A DNA stretch of 64,000 nt, taken from positions 1,984,001 to 2,048,000 of the forward strand of contig NC_018025.1 in NCBI RefSeq assembly GCF_000266945.1. The letters run 5' to 3'. The first letter of the stretch is position 1. Each line of letters opens with the position of its first letter. The notes under the pieces were generated by a model. The model searched no databases. It saw nothing but the letters and a program-made list of their open reading frames with translations, and was not told the origin of the DNA. Source of the DNA: Desulfomonile tiedjei DSM 6799 (lineage in GTDB: Bacteria > Desulfobacterota > Desulfomonilia > Desulfomonilales > Desulfomonilaceae). The translations under genes and the position numbers were made by a program. Positions 26,500 through 36,638 of this stretch are shown piece by piece.

Positions 26500-26790
26500 A
26501 CTCGAACACGAGACATTGGTTGGGGATTGGCTGTCCCCGTCGGTACAATCTATCGATATCATTGGATATGAAAGATCACGGAGAAACTGTCTCAAATATC
26601 GAAATCTATCCCAGATCGTAGCACGTATTTCTCATCATCATTCCGGCCTGAGTGTAGGGGCGGACCTGCGAGTCCGCCCAATTGAGGGCAGACGCATTGG
26701 TCTGCCCCTACCATGACGGACAATCGTGGCACGATTTCTTGTGCATTCGAGACTCTTGAGACAGTCTCCGCAGGCTGGCACCCACCAGTA
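26500..26790. repeat. Paired CCGGC-hairpin repeat, copy 2, split by a MITE
   Basis: Left part TGGGGATTGGCTGTCCCCGT then TCTATCGATATCATTGGATA matches 29840-29880; right part GGCTGGCACCCACCAGTATT matches 29907-29926. The two parts are separated by the element at 26583-26768, so the empty site can be reconstructed from the other copies. Confidence 0.7.
26583..26768. mobile_element. MITE with GAAACTGTCTCA ends, copy B
   Basis: 186-bp element with ends GAAACTGTCTCA (26583-26594) and TGAGACAGTCTC (26757-26768) and an inner ATCGTGGCACGAT on the right side. Flanking bases CGGA/CGCA fit a 4-bp target duplication with one change. The core (26654-26711) is a GTAGGGGC...GCCCCTAC palindrome. It has the same structure as copy A at 10028-10240. 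Confidence 0.75.
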
Positions 26791-27099
26791 TTTCTATCCT
26801 CAATCGGACGTCAATTTCGTGCAATTCTTATAGTTTCTGTTTGCTTCGCAAGACAACGTCTATTTAATCAATTCCGGGGGCTGTAGAAAGATAAATTCCC
26901 GCATGCATACCACTTGACAAACGTCCCCCCATGGCCATCTGTACCAGGGAAACCGGAGATAACTTCCGATTTTTATTCCTAAATTATGTAATTGCCGTAT
27001 CTTCGTGTTTCTGACTATCAGGGGTGTGAGGCGGGAAACTGCCTGGTGAACCCTGTTGGGCCCCCGGGTAATCTTAAAATGGTCCGAGAGGAGGCAGAT

Positions 27100-27705
27100 T
27101 TGACGGAACAGGATCGTAAGGAAACAAATATTTCGAATCGCGGCGAACCGGCTATTGAGCCGCGGCACCCCACTGCTCCGCAGGTGGTATCCAGTCCGGA
27201 AGAGAAAGAAAGCGGTTCGGAACCCGAGCCTGATCGGCAGCCAGAAGTGGATCCTCTCGAGAGTGCCCAAAAGGAAGCCGCGCACAACCGCGATAAATGG
27301 ATTCGAGCCGTAGCAGACCTGGAGAATTATAAGAAACGAGCCATCCAGGAGAGAAGCAATCTTCTGAAATATCGAAATGAGGAACTGCTCAGAGACTTAC
27401 TCGCGGTGATCGATAATCTGGAGCGTGCACTACAACACAGCGGCAACGAGGAAAAGGCTCATGCGCTCACTGAAGGAGTGGCCATGACCGCGAAGATGTT
27501 TGCGGACGTTCTCAAGAAATACGGAGTGACTGAAATTAAAGCCATCGGTCAAAACTTCGATCCACATGTGCATGAGGCTATCATGCGCGTCCCGGTTGCA
27601 GAGGGAAACAAACCCAACCAGGTGGTGGAGGAAGTCGAAAAAGGATACATGTACCAGGATCGCTTACTGAGACCTGCCAAAGTGGTGGTTTCCACTGGTG
27701 CGTAA
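27100..27705 (+). CDS. grpE: GrpE nucleotide exchange factor
   Basis: 201 residues from TTG 27100, chosen because GAGAGGAGG ends five bases before it; ATG 27079 in the same frame is a possible alternative with no ribosome site. An acidic, low-complexity N-terminus (about 1-60) is followed by the long coiled coil and the GrpE signature (DLLAVIDNLERAL, YGVTEIKAIGQNFDPHVHEA, VVEEVEKGYMYQDRLLRPAKVVV). It promotes ADP release from DnaK. dnaK follows 53 bases later. No CIRCE site or sigma32 box is convincing in front of it. Confidence 0.94.
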   Translation: MTEQDRKETNISNRGEPAIEPRHPTAPQVVSSPEEKESGSEPEPDRQPEVDPLESAQKEAAHNRDKWIRAVADLENYKKRAIQERSNLLKYRNEELLRDLLAVIDNLERALQHSGNEEKAHALTEGVAMTAKMFADVLKKYGVTEIKAIGQNFDPHVHEAIMRVPVAEGNKPNQVVEEVEKGYMYQDRLLRPAKVVVSTGA

Positions 27706-27758
27706 TATGGAGCAATCGTGCTCGAGAAATATTTTGAATGAGGTAACGAGGAGGAAAC

Positions 27759-29705
27759 ATGCCGGGAAAAGTAATAGGAATTGACCTGGGAACCACCAAC
27801 TCATGTGTGGCCATCATGGAAGGTGGGGATCCCACGGTCATCCCCAATTCCGAAGGCGGACGGACCACTCCGTCAATGGTGGCTTTCACCGATTCGGGCG
27901 AACGTCTGGTAGGTCAGGTTGCCAAGCGCCAGGCCATAACAAACCCCGAGAACACGCTTTTTGCCATTAAAAGACTGATCGGACGCAAGTTCAGTTCCGG
28001 TGAAGTTCAGAACGATATAAAGGTCCTGCCGTATAAGATAGTTGAAGGAAAGAACTCAGACGCAGCCGTTAGAGTCCGAGGCAAGGATTACAGCCCTGCG
28101 GAAATCTCTGCAATGATTCTGCAGAAAATGAAACAAACCGCTCAGGACTATCTGGGAGAAGAGGTCACTGATGCTGTTGTGACGGTGCCCGCGTATTTCA
28201 ACGATTCACAGCGGCAAGCTACCAAAGATGCAGGCAGGATAGCCGGTCTGAATGTCTTGAGAATCATAAACGAGCCTACAGCGGCTTCCCTTGCCTATGG
28301 GTTGGATAAGAAGAAGGAAGAAAAAGTCGCCGTTTTCGACCTGGGCGGCGGTACTTTCGACATTTCCATCCTGGAAATAGGTGACGGCGTTTTCGAAGTC
28401 AAATCCACCAATGGCGACACCCATCTTGGCGGCGAAGACTTCGATCAGCGATTGATCGATTATCTTGCGGACGAATTCCGAAAGGATCAAGGAATAGATC
28501 TGCGCAACGACAAAATGGCCCTGCAACGACTAAAAGAAGCGGCGGAGAAAGCAAAAATAGAACTCAGCTCGTCCATGGAAACGGACATTAACTTGCCGTT
28601 CATCACCGCGGATGCCTCCGGTCCGAAACACATGACCATGAAATTGAGCAGGGCGAAACTGGAAGCCCTGGTGGAAGATCTCATCGAAAAAACTGCCGGT
28701 CCCTGCAGGACAGCAATGAAAGATGCCGGCCTTTCAGCGAATGACATCAATGAGGTCATCCTGGTGGGCGGCATGACACGAATGCCCGCGGTGCAGGCCA
28801 AGGTGAAGCAACTCTTCGGAAAGGAGCCTCATAGAGGAGTAAATCCGGACGAAGTTGTCGCCATCGGCGCAGCCATTCAGGGAGCCGTGCTCAAGGGCGA
28901 AGTGAAAGACGTGCTTTTGTTGGACGTCACTCCGTTGTCTCTTGGAATCGAAACTCTCGGGGGCGTGTTTACGAGGCTTATCGACAAGAACACCACGATC
29001 CCCACGAAGAAGAGTCAGATCTTTTCGACTGCGTCGGACAATCAGCCTTCGGTCTCTATCCATGTCCTGCAGGGCGAGCGGGAGATGGCAGCGGGGAACA
29101 AAACCCTCGGTCGGTTTGAGCTGGTGGGAATTCCACCTGCACCGAGAGGAGTGCCCCAAATCGAAGTTGCCTTTGATATCGACGCTAACGGCATTGTGCA
29201 TGTCTCCGCAAAAGATCTCGGCACAGGGAAAGAGCAGTCCATTCAAATAACCGCTTCAAGCGGCCTGACTGAAGAAGAAATCCAACGTATGGTCAGGGAC
29301 GCTGAATCCCATGCTGAAGAGGATAAAAAGAAACGGGAGCTTATTGACGCACGTAATCAGGCGGATTCACTGGTCTACATGACTGAGAAATCCTTGAAGG
29401 AACACGGCGATAAGGTGGATTCTTCAGTCAAGAGCGCGATTGAAGCTGCGATTACGAAGACCAAGACCGCAATGGAAGGCTCTGACGCTCAAGAGATAAA
29501 AACCGCTGTCGACGAACTGCAGACTGCCTCTCACAAACTGGCCGAAGCCATGTACCAGCAGGCTGCCGGACAGGCCGGAGGTCCGGGAGGTCCCGGAGCT
29601 GGTGGCTTTGAAGGTGCCGGTCCGCAGGGTGGCGCACAGAAGAAACCTGATGAAGACGTCGTAGACGCAGATTTTGAAGAGGTGAAGGAAGAGCGCAAGA
29701 AATAG
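27759..29705 (+). CDS. dnaK: Chaperone DnaK (Hsp70)
   Basis: 648-residue Hsp70 with [17 protein letters not shown] at the start, the phosphate loops [14 protein letters not shown] (about 196-209) and [13 protein letters not shown], a substrate-binding domain (about 390-510), and a Gly/Pro/Gln-rich tail that ends in [10 protein letters not shown], close to the usual C-terminus. With GrpE it refolds proteins in an ATP-driven cycle. GAGGAGG is seven bases before ATG 27759. The DnaJ gene is not adjacent. A stable hairpin follows 46 bases after the stop. Confidence 0.98.
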   Translation: MPGKVIGIDLGTTNSCVAIMEGGDPTVIPNSEGGRTTPSMVAFTDSGERLVGQVAKRQAITNPENTLFAIKRLIGRKFSSGEVQNDIKVLPYKIVEGKNSDAAVRVRGKDYSPAEISAMILQKMKQTAQDYLGEEVTDAVVTVPAYFNDSQRQATKDAGRIAGLNVLRIINEPTAASLAYGLDKKKEEKVAVFDLGGGTFDISILEIGDGVFEVKSTNGDTHLGGEDFDQRLIDYLADEFRKDQGIDLRNDKMALQRLKEAAEKAKIELSSSMETDINLPFITADASGPKHMTMKLSRAKLEALVEDLIEKTAGPCRTAMKDAGLSANDINEVILVGGMTRMPAVQAKVKQLFGKEPHRGVNPDEVVAIGAAIQGAVLKGEVKDVLLLDVTPLSLGIETLGGVFTRLIDKNTTIPTKKSQIFSTASDNQPSVSIHVLQGEREMAAGNKTLGRFELVGIPPAPRGVPQIEVAFDIDANGIVHVSAKDLGTGKEQSIQITASSGLTEEEIQRMVRDAESHAEEDKKKRELIDARNQADSLVYMTEKSLKEHGDKVDSSVKSAIEAAITKTKTAMEGSDAQEIKTAVDELQTASHKLAEAMYQQAAGQAGGPGGPGAGGFEGAGPQGGAQKKPDEDVVDADFEEVKEERKK

Positions 29706-29751
29706 ACTCGTCGGTGTTCCAACACGTTGAAATTTCAACTAAGTCCCCCTT

Positions 29752-29778
29752 AAGTCCCCTTTGAGAAAAGGGGGACTT
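29752..29778 (+). terminator. Hairpin after dnaK
   Basis: AAGTCCCCTTT pairs with AAAGGGGGACTT around a short loop; a partial repeat of the left arm (AAGTCCCCCTT) stands just upstream. It is related to the CCCC/GGGG repeats elsewhere, so it is both a repeat and a likely transcript end. Confidence 0.55.
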
Positions 29779-29832
29779 ATAGTCAGTGCAAAAAATTCTG
29801 TCGTTTATTCCGCGAGTGAATTACAGGATATT

Positions 29833-29920
29833 GGTAGAGACCGGCGTCCCTGCCGGTCCATTCTATCGATATTATTGATCATATTGAAGGTGTGCCGGCA
29901 CGGAGGCCGGCACCCACCAA
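29833..29920. repeat. Paired CCGGC-hairpin repeat (BIME-like), copy 3 (intact)
   Basis: GGTAGAGACCGGCGTCCC TGCCGGTCC, a 30-base spacer (TTCTATCGATATTATTGATC...), then GTGCCGGCACGGAGGCCGGCACCCACC. This uninterrupted copy is the reference for 4912-5000 and 26500-26790. The rest of the 29921-30353 gap has no supported gene. Confidence 0.75.
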
Positions 29921-30353
29921 TACTCTTTTTGTGAATCAGACATTAGTTTTGGCACTGACTATAGGAGGAGAGTATGCGTCGGTCTTGCCATTTTGAGCGT
30001 TCCGGCACCCTTCGTCTTCGGTTCGAACTCGCCTCATTTACTAGATGATGATTGCAATCCTATTTGTTTTTTGTCCGGGGTATTGACCCTTGAATCACTG
30101 CGTGTTACACAATTCGGATAGCCTTCGGCCCCTCGTTCGATTCACGAGCGAAACTTCAGCATGATCTTCCGCTATGCAGGTCCTGTGAGAAGTTATTCGT
30201 CGTTTCGAAATCCCGCGTGATCGCGCCCTCACTGAAACTCTCCGGAAAGGGGATGTATGGTGAGTTCGGAAAACGATGCAGTAAGCATTGCCTGTATATC
30301 GAACGCGATCTCGGAGTCGGGGGACCTGAAGTTGACAAACAGAGGTCTCAAGA

Positions 30354-31679
30354 ATGCCACAGATAATACCCTTCAAAACAACTCACTACAGCGATCGGTA
30401 CTCGGCCGAACTCGATAAACTTATAACTCCCCCGTACGACATCATCTCTCCGGCCGAGCAGGAAGCTTTTTACAAAGCTCATGAACTCAACGTTATCCGA
30501 CTGGTACTGGGCAAGGAACTCCAGAGCGACTCCAATGGGAGCAATCGGTACACCCGCGCTTCAGATACCCTGAAAACCTGGCTCAAGGAAGGCGTGCTCG
30601 CTGTTGACGAACGCCCGGGATTTGCCGTGTACAGAATGGATTTCGAGCAGCCCGGCGGAGGTCGGCGTTCCATTGACGGATTCGTGGCCCTGGTCAAAGT
30701 TGATGATTATGGCAAAGGCAAGGTGCTGCCTCACGAAAAGACTTACAAGGGGCCCAAGGCGGATCAACTCAATCTTCTTCGCGCGTGCCGGGCACATTTC
30801 ACGCCGATTCACAGTCTTTTCCCCGATGATGATGCTACTGTGGTGAATACCTATTCCCGCTTCATTCAGGGTAAGCCTTTTCGCGAAACCGTGGATGCAG
30901 ATGGAACGATTCACCAGGTCTGGATCATTCATGACGAAGATGCCATTGCAACTATTCAGAACGCCCTGGAATCGAAAAGTATATTTATCGCAGACGGGCA
31001 TCACCGGTACGAAACGGCACTGGCTTACAAACAGGAGCGCATAGCAGCCGGAGATTCGAGTCCCGACGGCCCCCATGAATGGGTCATGATGTATCTGACC
31101 GCAATGAACCATCCGGGCCTGCTGATTCTTCCGGCTCACCGCATGGTTACCGGACTGAAGAACTTCGATCCATCCCGGATGGAAGAAGCGCTGGCTGCGT
31201 ACTTTGAGATCGAGATGGTGTGCTTTTCAGAGCAGAACCGTGAAGAAGTGTCTGCGCAACTCGTGGAACGTATCCGGTCCTACTCCGATATTGGCGGGAA
31301 ATTCGGTATGGTCATACAGGGCGAGAATTGTTTTCGTCTCTTGAGACTCAAGGATTTCGGCAAAGTGGATGCAGCCATGGATGCGGACATCCCGTCTTCT
31401 CTCAGAGGGTTGGATGTGACGATTCTTCGTGAAATCATAATGAATTTCGGTCTCGGCATGGACAAGGAGAATTGCGAAGGACAAATAGCGTATACACCGC
31501 TGATATCCGAGGCTCTCAGTAAAGCATTGAACGGGGAATATCAGGTCAGTTTTATCCTGAATCCCACTCGGGTCGATCAGATGCGTACGGCAGCGGAGTT
31601 GGGACATAAACTGCCGCATAAATCAACGTACTTCTTCCCCAAGATATCTTCGGGGCTGGTGTTCAACGTCTTCCGATAA
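30354..31679 (+). CDS. DUF1015 family protein
   Basis: 441 residues. Hallmarks of the DUF1015 family are present: LITPPYDIISPAEQ near the N-terminus, FAVYRMDF, LPHEKTYKGPKADQLNLLRA (about 125-144), FIADGHHRYETALAY (about 212-226) and MTAMNHPGLLILPAHR-like YLTAMNHPGL. The function of the family is not established; its His-rich ADGHHRYE motif suggests a metal or catalytic site. GAGGTCTCAAGA precedes ATG 30354. The methyltransferase gene follows 27 bases later, so the two are probably co-transcribed. Confidence 0.88.
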   Translation: MPQIIPFKTTHYSDRYSAELDKLITPPYDIISPAEQEAFYKAHELNVIRLVLGKELQSDSNGSNRYTRASDTLKTWLKEGVLAVDERPGFAVYRMDFEQPGGGRRSIDGFVALVKVDDYGKGKVLPHEKTYKGPKADQLNLLRACRAHFTPIHSLFPDDDATVVNTYSRFIQGKPFRETVDADGTIHQVWIIHDEDAIATIQNALESKSIFIADGHHRYETALAYKQERIAAGDSSPDGPHEWVMMYLTAMNHPGLLILPAHRMVTGLKNFDPSRMEEALAAYFEIEMVCFSEQNREEVSAQLVERIRSYSDIGGKFGMVIQGENCFRLLRLKDFGKVDAAMDADIPSSLRGLDVTILREIIMNFGLGMDKENCEGQIAYTPLISEALSKALNGEYQVSFILNPTRVDQMRTAAELGHKLPHKSTYFFPKISSGLVFNVFR

Positions 31680-31706
31680 GGGGCACTCCTCGAAGCAAAT
31701 TGCGGA

Positions 31707-32513
31707 TTGTTTTACGTGGACACCATCAAGACAACCGAGTCCGTAGACGGTCTACTCAGACACAAAATCCGAGTGGTCCAGGCAAAGAAAGGGTACCGCG
31801 TCAGCGAAGATGCAATCATTCTGACCTGGTTTGCCCGGCCCGAACCTGGCGATTGGGTCCTGGATGCAGGATGTGGCTGCGGAGTGATAGCCTTCGGTCT
31901 CGCTGCTCGAATGAGCGGAATCCGTATTGTCGGTCTGGAAATTCAACCGGCCCCTGCTCACAGAGCGGCACGAGGGATCAGGTTGAACAAAATGGAATCT
32001 GAAGTATTCATCATTCAGGGAGATTTTCGCCACGCGGATCGCTTCTTCAGATCCCAGTCGTTTGATTCCATTGTCTCGAATCCTCCGTACCACGAGCCGG
32101 GTCGCGGCAAGATAAGCACTCAGGAAGAAAAGGCTCTTTCCAGGCATCAGATGATGCTGCCCCTGGAAGACCTGTTTCGCGTTTCCGCGTGTCTCCTGAA
32201 AGCTTCCGGTGGATTGACGTTTGTTTATCCTGCTTCCCGCTGGGAACGCATTAAGATTGCCATGAAAGAGACTGGCTTTGGAGCGGTTCGTGTGCTATGG
32301 ATTCACTCGCAGAAGGATGCGGAAGCAAGCCTGGTGTGCATTGAAGCCAAACGTAAACAGTACAGTACCAACCTGACCCAGATGCGTCTGGTCCTCTACA
32401 GTTCTCCGGGTGTGAGAACCCCCGCGGCTGAGGCCATACTGGCGGGAGAAGATCTCCCTGAACTGTGTGAAAGGAGCGACTTTTCATCCTTGCCGATGAA
32501 CAGTATAGCGTAG
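31707..32513 (+). CDS. tRNA1(Val) adenine-N6 methyltransferase-like protein
   Basis: 268 residues with an RFKQF-like N-terminal segment (VVQAKKGYRVSEDAIIL), SAM motif I VLDAGCGCGVIAFGLA (about 52-67), VGLEIQPAPAHRA and the N6-adenine signature SNPPY (about 127-131) followed by HEPGRGKIS. This matches the TrmN6/YfiC group, which methylates A37 of tRNA-Val. The start is uncertain: TTG 31707 or GTG 31716 would keep all motifs. It follows the DUF1015 gene closely. Confidence 0.85.
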   Translation: MFYVDTIKTTESVDGLLRHKIRVVQAKKGYRVSEDAIILTWFARPEPGDWVLDAGCGCGVIAFGLAARMSGIRIVGLEIQPAPAHRAARGIRLNKMESEVFIIQGDFRHADRFFRSQSFDSIVSNPPYHEPGRGKISTQEEKALSRHQMMLPLEDLFRVSACLLKASGGLTFVYPASRWERIKIAMKETGFGAVRVLWIHSQKDAEASLVCIEAKRKQYSTNLTQMRLVLYSSPGVRTPAAEAILAGEDLPELCERSDFSSLPMNSIA

Positions 32514-32671
32514 AGCACAAATGCGGAAAGAGCGGGTGCGCGATGCATGTGCCCATTAACGGCAGGAGACCGGGCGCTTGAGGGACGCTGTACGTTCGGA
32601 AGCGGACTGTCACATAGCGTGACCGGGTCCGGTATGAAGCAGAGTCGGGATGAAACCGACCGGAGGTGAAT

Positions 32672-33892
32672 GTGGAACAGTTTGAAAGAATAAAAAGACT
32701 GCCGCCGTACGTTTTTCAGGTGGTGAACGAATTGAAAATGAGACTACGGCGCGCAGGCGAGGATATTATCGATCTGGGAATGGGCAATCCTGATATCCCT
32801 ACTCCCAAACACATTGTCAGTAAGGTGATGGAAGCGATCCAGAACCCCAGAAATCACCGATACAGCGCATCCATGGGGATACCCAAGCTCAGAGAGGCTT
32901 TTGCATCCTGGTGGAAGAGGCGCTATGACGTGGATCTCGATCCCGTCACGGAAGTGGTTGCAACCATGGGAGCGAAAGATGCGCTGGCCCATCTTGTTCT
33001 TGCAACTATAACTCCGGGCGATGTAGTTTTCGTGCCTTCTCCCACGTATCCGATTCACCCTTACTCGGTGGTAATCGCCGGTGGCGACCTGAGACACATT
33101 CCGATCAGACCGGATCACGATTTCTTTGAGGATCTAAAAGCTGCAGCACGGCTCACCTGGCCTCTGCCGAAAATGTTGATCATCTCGTTCCCTCATAACC
33201 CGACAACAATGGTTGTGGACCAGGACTTCTTCAAGCGTATCGTTGAATTCGCCATGGAATATAAGATCATGGTGATCCACGATTTCGCGTATGCAGATCT
33301 TACCTTTGACGGGTACAAGGCTCCGAGCTTTCTTGCTGTCCCAGGCGCGAAAGAAGTGGGCGTGGAAGTATTTTCCATGTCCAAAAGCTATTCCATGGCA
33401 GGCTGGAGGGTAGGGTGTGCAGCCGGGAATCCCCAGATGATAGAAGCGCTTCGGCGTCTCAAGAGCTATATAGATTACGGAATTTTTCAGCCGGTTCAGA
33501 TTGGTTCTATCATTGCACTCAATGAGGATCAGTCCTGCGTTCGAGAAATCGTAGACGAGTACAAAGAACGCAGAGACGTTTTGTGCTCGGGACTGAATGA
33601 CTGCGGCTGGTCTTTGACACCGCCTTTGGGAACCATGTTCGCGTGGGCCAGGATTCCTGAACAATTCAGGGGAATGGGCTCCCTCGAGTTCTCAAAGCTA
33701 ATGACAGAGCAGGCAAGAGTTGCTGTAAGTCCCGGAATCGGCTTCGGTCCTTTCGGTGACGAGTACGTGAGATTCGCACTGGTCGAGAACAGAATGCGCA
33801 TTCAGCAGGCTGTTCGCGGTATCCGCCACTTCATGCAGCAAAACGGCCAAAGCTGCGCGGAGCCCCCCTTGGCTCAGTCTGCAGCAGTCTAG
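32672..33892 (+). CDS. Class I/II PLP aminotransferase (AlaC-like)
   Basis: 406-residue fold-type I aminotransferase. Visible are DLGMGNPD (about 33-40), SFPHNPTT, the Tyr-containing [12 protein letters not shown] and the PLP-binding Lys in [19 protein letters not shown] (about 236). [17 protein letters not shown] at the start is typical of the alanine/aspartate-family transaminases related to AlaC. GTG 32672 is preferred over GTG 32666 because GGAGG (32662-32666) then has a normal spacing. It precedes the hom-thrC-apgM operon and may feed alanine or aspartate pools; the link is inferred. Confidence 0.88.
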   Translation: MEQFERIKRLPPYVFQVVNELKMRLRRAGEDIIDLGMGNPDIPTPKHIVSKVMEAIQNPRNHRYSASMGIPKLREAFASWWKRRYDVDLDPVTEVVATMGAKDALAHLVLATITPGDVVFVPSPTYPIHPYSVVIAGGDLRHIPIRPDHDFFEDLKAAARLTWPLPKMLIISFPHNPTTMVVDQDFFKRIVEFAMEYKIMVIHDFAYADLTFDGYKAPSFLAVPGAKEVGVEVFSMSKSYSMAGWRVGCAAGNPQMIEALRRLKSYIDYGIFQPVQIGSIIALNEDQSCVREIVDEYKERRDVLCSGLNDCGWSLTPPLGTMFAWARIPEQFRGMGSLEFSKLMTEQARVAVSPGIGFGPFGDEYVRFALVENRMRIQQAVRGIRHFMQQNGQSCAEPPLAQSAAV

Positions 33893-34075
33893 GTACTCGA
33901 GAGAAGATCGTCAGGCAATGTCGGTACGGCGAAAGCTGTACCGCATCATCATTCCGGCGGGCGGCTTCGGACAATATTTGCCGTCTTCGCCGGTTTCTGT
34001 TTGAAGGAACTCGTTTCGAAAAACGTCGGACTGTAAAAAAACGGCCTTTTTCAAAACCGCGTTACCGTGGATCAT

Positions 34076-34205
34076 ACATTTCGCAGTTACGCACATAAGA
34101 CAGCGAAGGCTGGAGTGTGTCCTGAGCGGAGTGATTAGACGGCTTTGCGTCGTCCGGAGCGAAGGATACCTTCAGCCTCCCAGATTATGAAAAGAAAAGC
34201 GAATG
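34076..34205. repeat. 128-bp intergenic repeat, copy 1
   Basis: Runs from CATTTCGCAGTTACGCAC through CTGAGCGGAGTGATTAGACG and GGAGCGAAGGATACC to AAAGAAAAGCGAATG. Copies in the opposite orientation are at 51355-51480, 53210-53506 (interrupted) and 57774-57903. Bases 33893-34075 show no supported feature. Confidence 0.8.
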
Positions 34206-34250
34206 TATTACAACCTGTTCCACTGACTTCGATACCCGTGAGGTTTGGTT

Positions 34251-35567
34251 ATGAAGGAAGTTTCCATAGGATTGATTGGATTCGGCACGGTCGGTGCAGG
34301 CGTCGTGCAAATTCTCGAAGAAAACCGTGACGTGCTCGAAGCTCGAGTTGGGGTTCCCGTCCGCCTGAAGCGAATCGCAGATCTGAATATAGAATCCGAT
34401 CGCGGCGTAAAAGTGGATCGGAGTCTTCTCACTACAAATGCGATGGAAGTGGTAAGAGATCCTGAGATTTCCGTTGTGGTCGAACTGATTGGAGGGTACG
34501 AACCCGCGAAAAGCCTTATCCTGGAAGCCTTCAAGAATGGTAAACAGGTTGTCACTGCAAACAAAGCACTTCTTGCGGAACACGGTCCGGAGGTTTTTCA
34601 GGCTGCGCATAAAGCCGGAGTCGATATTGGATTCGAAGCAGCGGTTGCGGGAGGTATTCCCATCCTTCGATCCCTGAGAGAAGGGCTGGTTGCCAATCGT
34701 TTTGACAAGATACTCGCTATACTAAATGGCACGTGCAATTTCATTCTTACTGCCATGGATTCCACTCCTGGTGTTTCTTTTGACGAAGTATTGAAGAAAG
34801 CTCAGGAACTTGGGTATGCAGAAGCAGATCCCGCTCTGGATATCGATGGTATCGATTCGGCTCATAAGCTTGTGTTGGTTCTGAGCCTTACCCACGGGAT
34901 TCGGGTTCCTCCCAGGAGTATCCATGTGGAAGGCATTCGCAATATCGATCCTTTCGATGTGGCAATGGCGCACGAGTTCTCGTATAAGATCAAACTGTTG
35001 GCCATAATCCGGAGAGATGGCGACAATGTGGATGCCCGATTGCATCCTACCTTGCTTCCTGAGGATCATCCCCTGGCTCGGGTTGACGGAGTGTTCAACG
35101 GGATCTTTCTTCATGGGGACATGGTGGGAGATCAGCTCTTCTACGGCCGTGGGGCCGGCAGAGAGTCCACCGCGTCCGCGGTTATCGGTGATGTGATAGA
35201 AATGGCACGGAGCGCTGCCCGAGGAGAAGCGGGGCGCGTTCCCCCATTGGGTTATCCGGAATCCTGGAAAGCGTCCGGAAAACTGAAAAACATAAGCGAA
35301 ATAGTCACGAATTACTATCTTCGTATTAAGGCGATGGATCGACCTGGAGTACTCTCAAAGGTGGCGGGAATTCTGGGGGAGCATCAAATAAGTCTCCATT
35401 CGGTCGTGCAAAAGAGCAGACAGAGCTCCGCCGCTGTGCCGGTTGTATTCTTGACGCATCTTGCCAAGGAAGCTGACCTGCAAATTGCTTGCGAGAAGAT
35501 CAGCCGACTGGATGATGTCGAAGGTGCTCCGGTCATCCTGAGAATAGAAGACGAGACGCTTAACTAG
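34251..35567 (+). CDS. hom: Homoserine dehydrogenase
   Basis: 438 residues from ATG 34251 (GAGG eight bases before). The N-terminal NAD(P) domain has IGLIGFGTVGAGVVQIL, followed by VELIGGYEPAK, TANKALLAEHG, the substrate-binding domain with ILNGTCNFIL and GYAEADPALDIDGIDSAHKL, and a C-terminal ACT domain (about 350-430, YYLRIKAMDRPGVLSKVAGIL) that suggests feedback control by threonine. It reduces aspartate semialdehyde to homoserine. thrC starts 18 bases later, so they form one operon. Confidence 0.96.
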   Translation: MKEVSIGLIGFGTVGAGVVQILEENRDVLEARVGVPVRLKRIADLNIESDRGVKVDRSLLTTNAMEVVRDPEISVVVELIGGYEPAKSLILEAFKNGKQVVTANKALLAEHGPEVFQAAHKAGVDIGFEAAVAGGIPILRSLREGLVANRFDKILAILNGTCNFILTAMDSTPGVSFDEVLKKAQELGYAEADPALDIDGIDSAHKLVLVLSLTHGIRVPPRSIHVEGIRNIDPFDVAMAHEFSYKIKLLAIIRRDGDNVDARLHPTLLPEDHPLARVDGVFNGIFLHGDMVGDQLFYGRGAGRESTASAVIGDVIEMARSAARGEAGRVPPLGYPESWKASGKLKNISEIVTNYYLRIKAMDRPGVLSKVAGILGEHQISLHSVVQKSRQSSAAVPVVFLTHLAKEADLQIACEKISRLDDVEGAPVILRIEDETLN

Positions 35568-35585
35568 GATCTTTTGGAGATAAAC

Positions 35586-36638
35586 ATGTGGAAAGGCATC
35601 ATAAGACAATATCCGGACTTCTATCGATTCGCATCCGATAGTCACGTGATAACGCTTCTGGAAGGGAATACTCCGCTTATTCCGGTTCCACGATTGGCAG
35701 CCAAAATTAAACCGGGGATCTCGCTGTACTTGAAGTACGAGGGACTCAATCCCAGTTCCTCGTTCAAGGACCGGGGCATGACTCTGGCTGTTTCCAGAGC
35801 AGTGGAGGCTGGGTCGAATTCCGTTATCTGCGCGTCTACCGGCAATACGTCTGCTTCGGCTGCGGCATACGCGGCAAGAGCCGGAATCAAGGCTTTCGTG
35901 CTCATTCCGGAAGGCAAAATAGCTCTGGGAAAGCTTGCTCAGGCTATGATTCACGGTGCCATCGTCATTAAAATCCTCGGAAATTTCGACGAGGCATTGA
36001 AATTGGTACGTGAAATATCTGATAATTATCCGGTAACCTTGGTGAACTCGGTGAATCCTCACAGGATCGAAGGTCAAAAATCCGCGGCATTCGAGGTCTG
36101 TGACGCTCTTGGCGTTGCACCTGATTATCACTGTCTGCCCGTTGGCAATGCAGGAAATATCACCGCGTACTGGGCAGGTTACAAGGTATACAAGGATGCG
36201 GGAAAGATAAACGCATTGCCGAAAATGTTCGGATTCCAGGCAGAAGGAGCAGCTCCCATTGTGAGAGGTCATATTGTGGAAAATCCTGAGACTGTGGCAA
36301 CTGCCATCAGAATCGGAAACCCGGCTTCGTGGAAACCGGCGGAAGCCGCCCGAGACGAATCCGGAGGTCTCATCGATATGGTAACTGATGAGGAGATTCT
36401 GGAAGCGTACAAGATGGTTGCATCGCTTGAAGGAGTCTTCTGTGAGCCCGCCTCTGCCGCTTCTATAGCCGGTCTGATCAAAAAGAGCCGCGAAGGCTAC
36501 TTCGAGACAGGATCGACAATTGTATGTACTCTCACGGGACATGGACTCAAAGATCCCGATAATGCCATAAAGGTGTCAACCGATCCGGTCACTTGCGAGC
36601 CGGATATGAAGAAGGTGCTGAATGTCCTCGGATTCTAA
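35586..36638 (+). CDS. thrC: Threonine synthase
   Basis: 350-residue PLP enzyme. The Lys-bearing motif is SSSFKDRGMTLAVSRAVEAG (about 58-77), followed by ICASTGNTSASAAAYAA and the phosphate-binding VGNAGNITAYWAGYK. It converts O-phosphohomoserine and water to threonine. ATG 35586 with GGAGA five bases upstream is preferred to TTG 35574. It lies directly after hom and overlaps the following apgM gene by 17 bases. No classical thrB is in the window, so the source of the phosphohomoserine is of interest. Confidence 0.95.
   Translation: MWKGIIRQYPDFYRFASDSHVITLLEGNTPLIPVPRLAAKIKPGISLYLKYEGLNPSSSFKDRGMTLAVSRAVEAGSNSVICASTGNTSASAAAYAARAGIKAFVLIPEGKIALGKLAQAMIHGAIVIKILGNFDEALKLVREISDNYPVTLVNSVNPHRIEGQKSAAFEVCDALGVAPDYHCLPVGNAGNITAYWAGYKVYKDAGKINALPKMFGFQAEGAAPIVRGHIVENPETVATAIRIGNPASWKPAEAARDESGGLIDMVTDEEILEAYKMVASLEGVFCEPASAASIAGLIKKSREGYFETGSTIVCTLTGHGLKDPDNAIKVSTDPVTCEPDMKKVLNVLGF

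Noticed and set aside
26911-26940. Sigma32-like promoter (CTTGACA...CCCCCCATGG) before grpE
   Set aside because: The spacing between the boxes is about 7 bases, far too short for a heat-shock promoter.
35355-36542. 395-codon open frame on the minus strand
   Set aside because: Shadow of hom and thrC; rich in Ser, Cys and Arg with no motifs.
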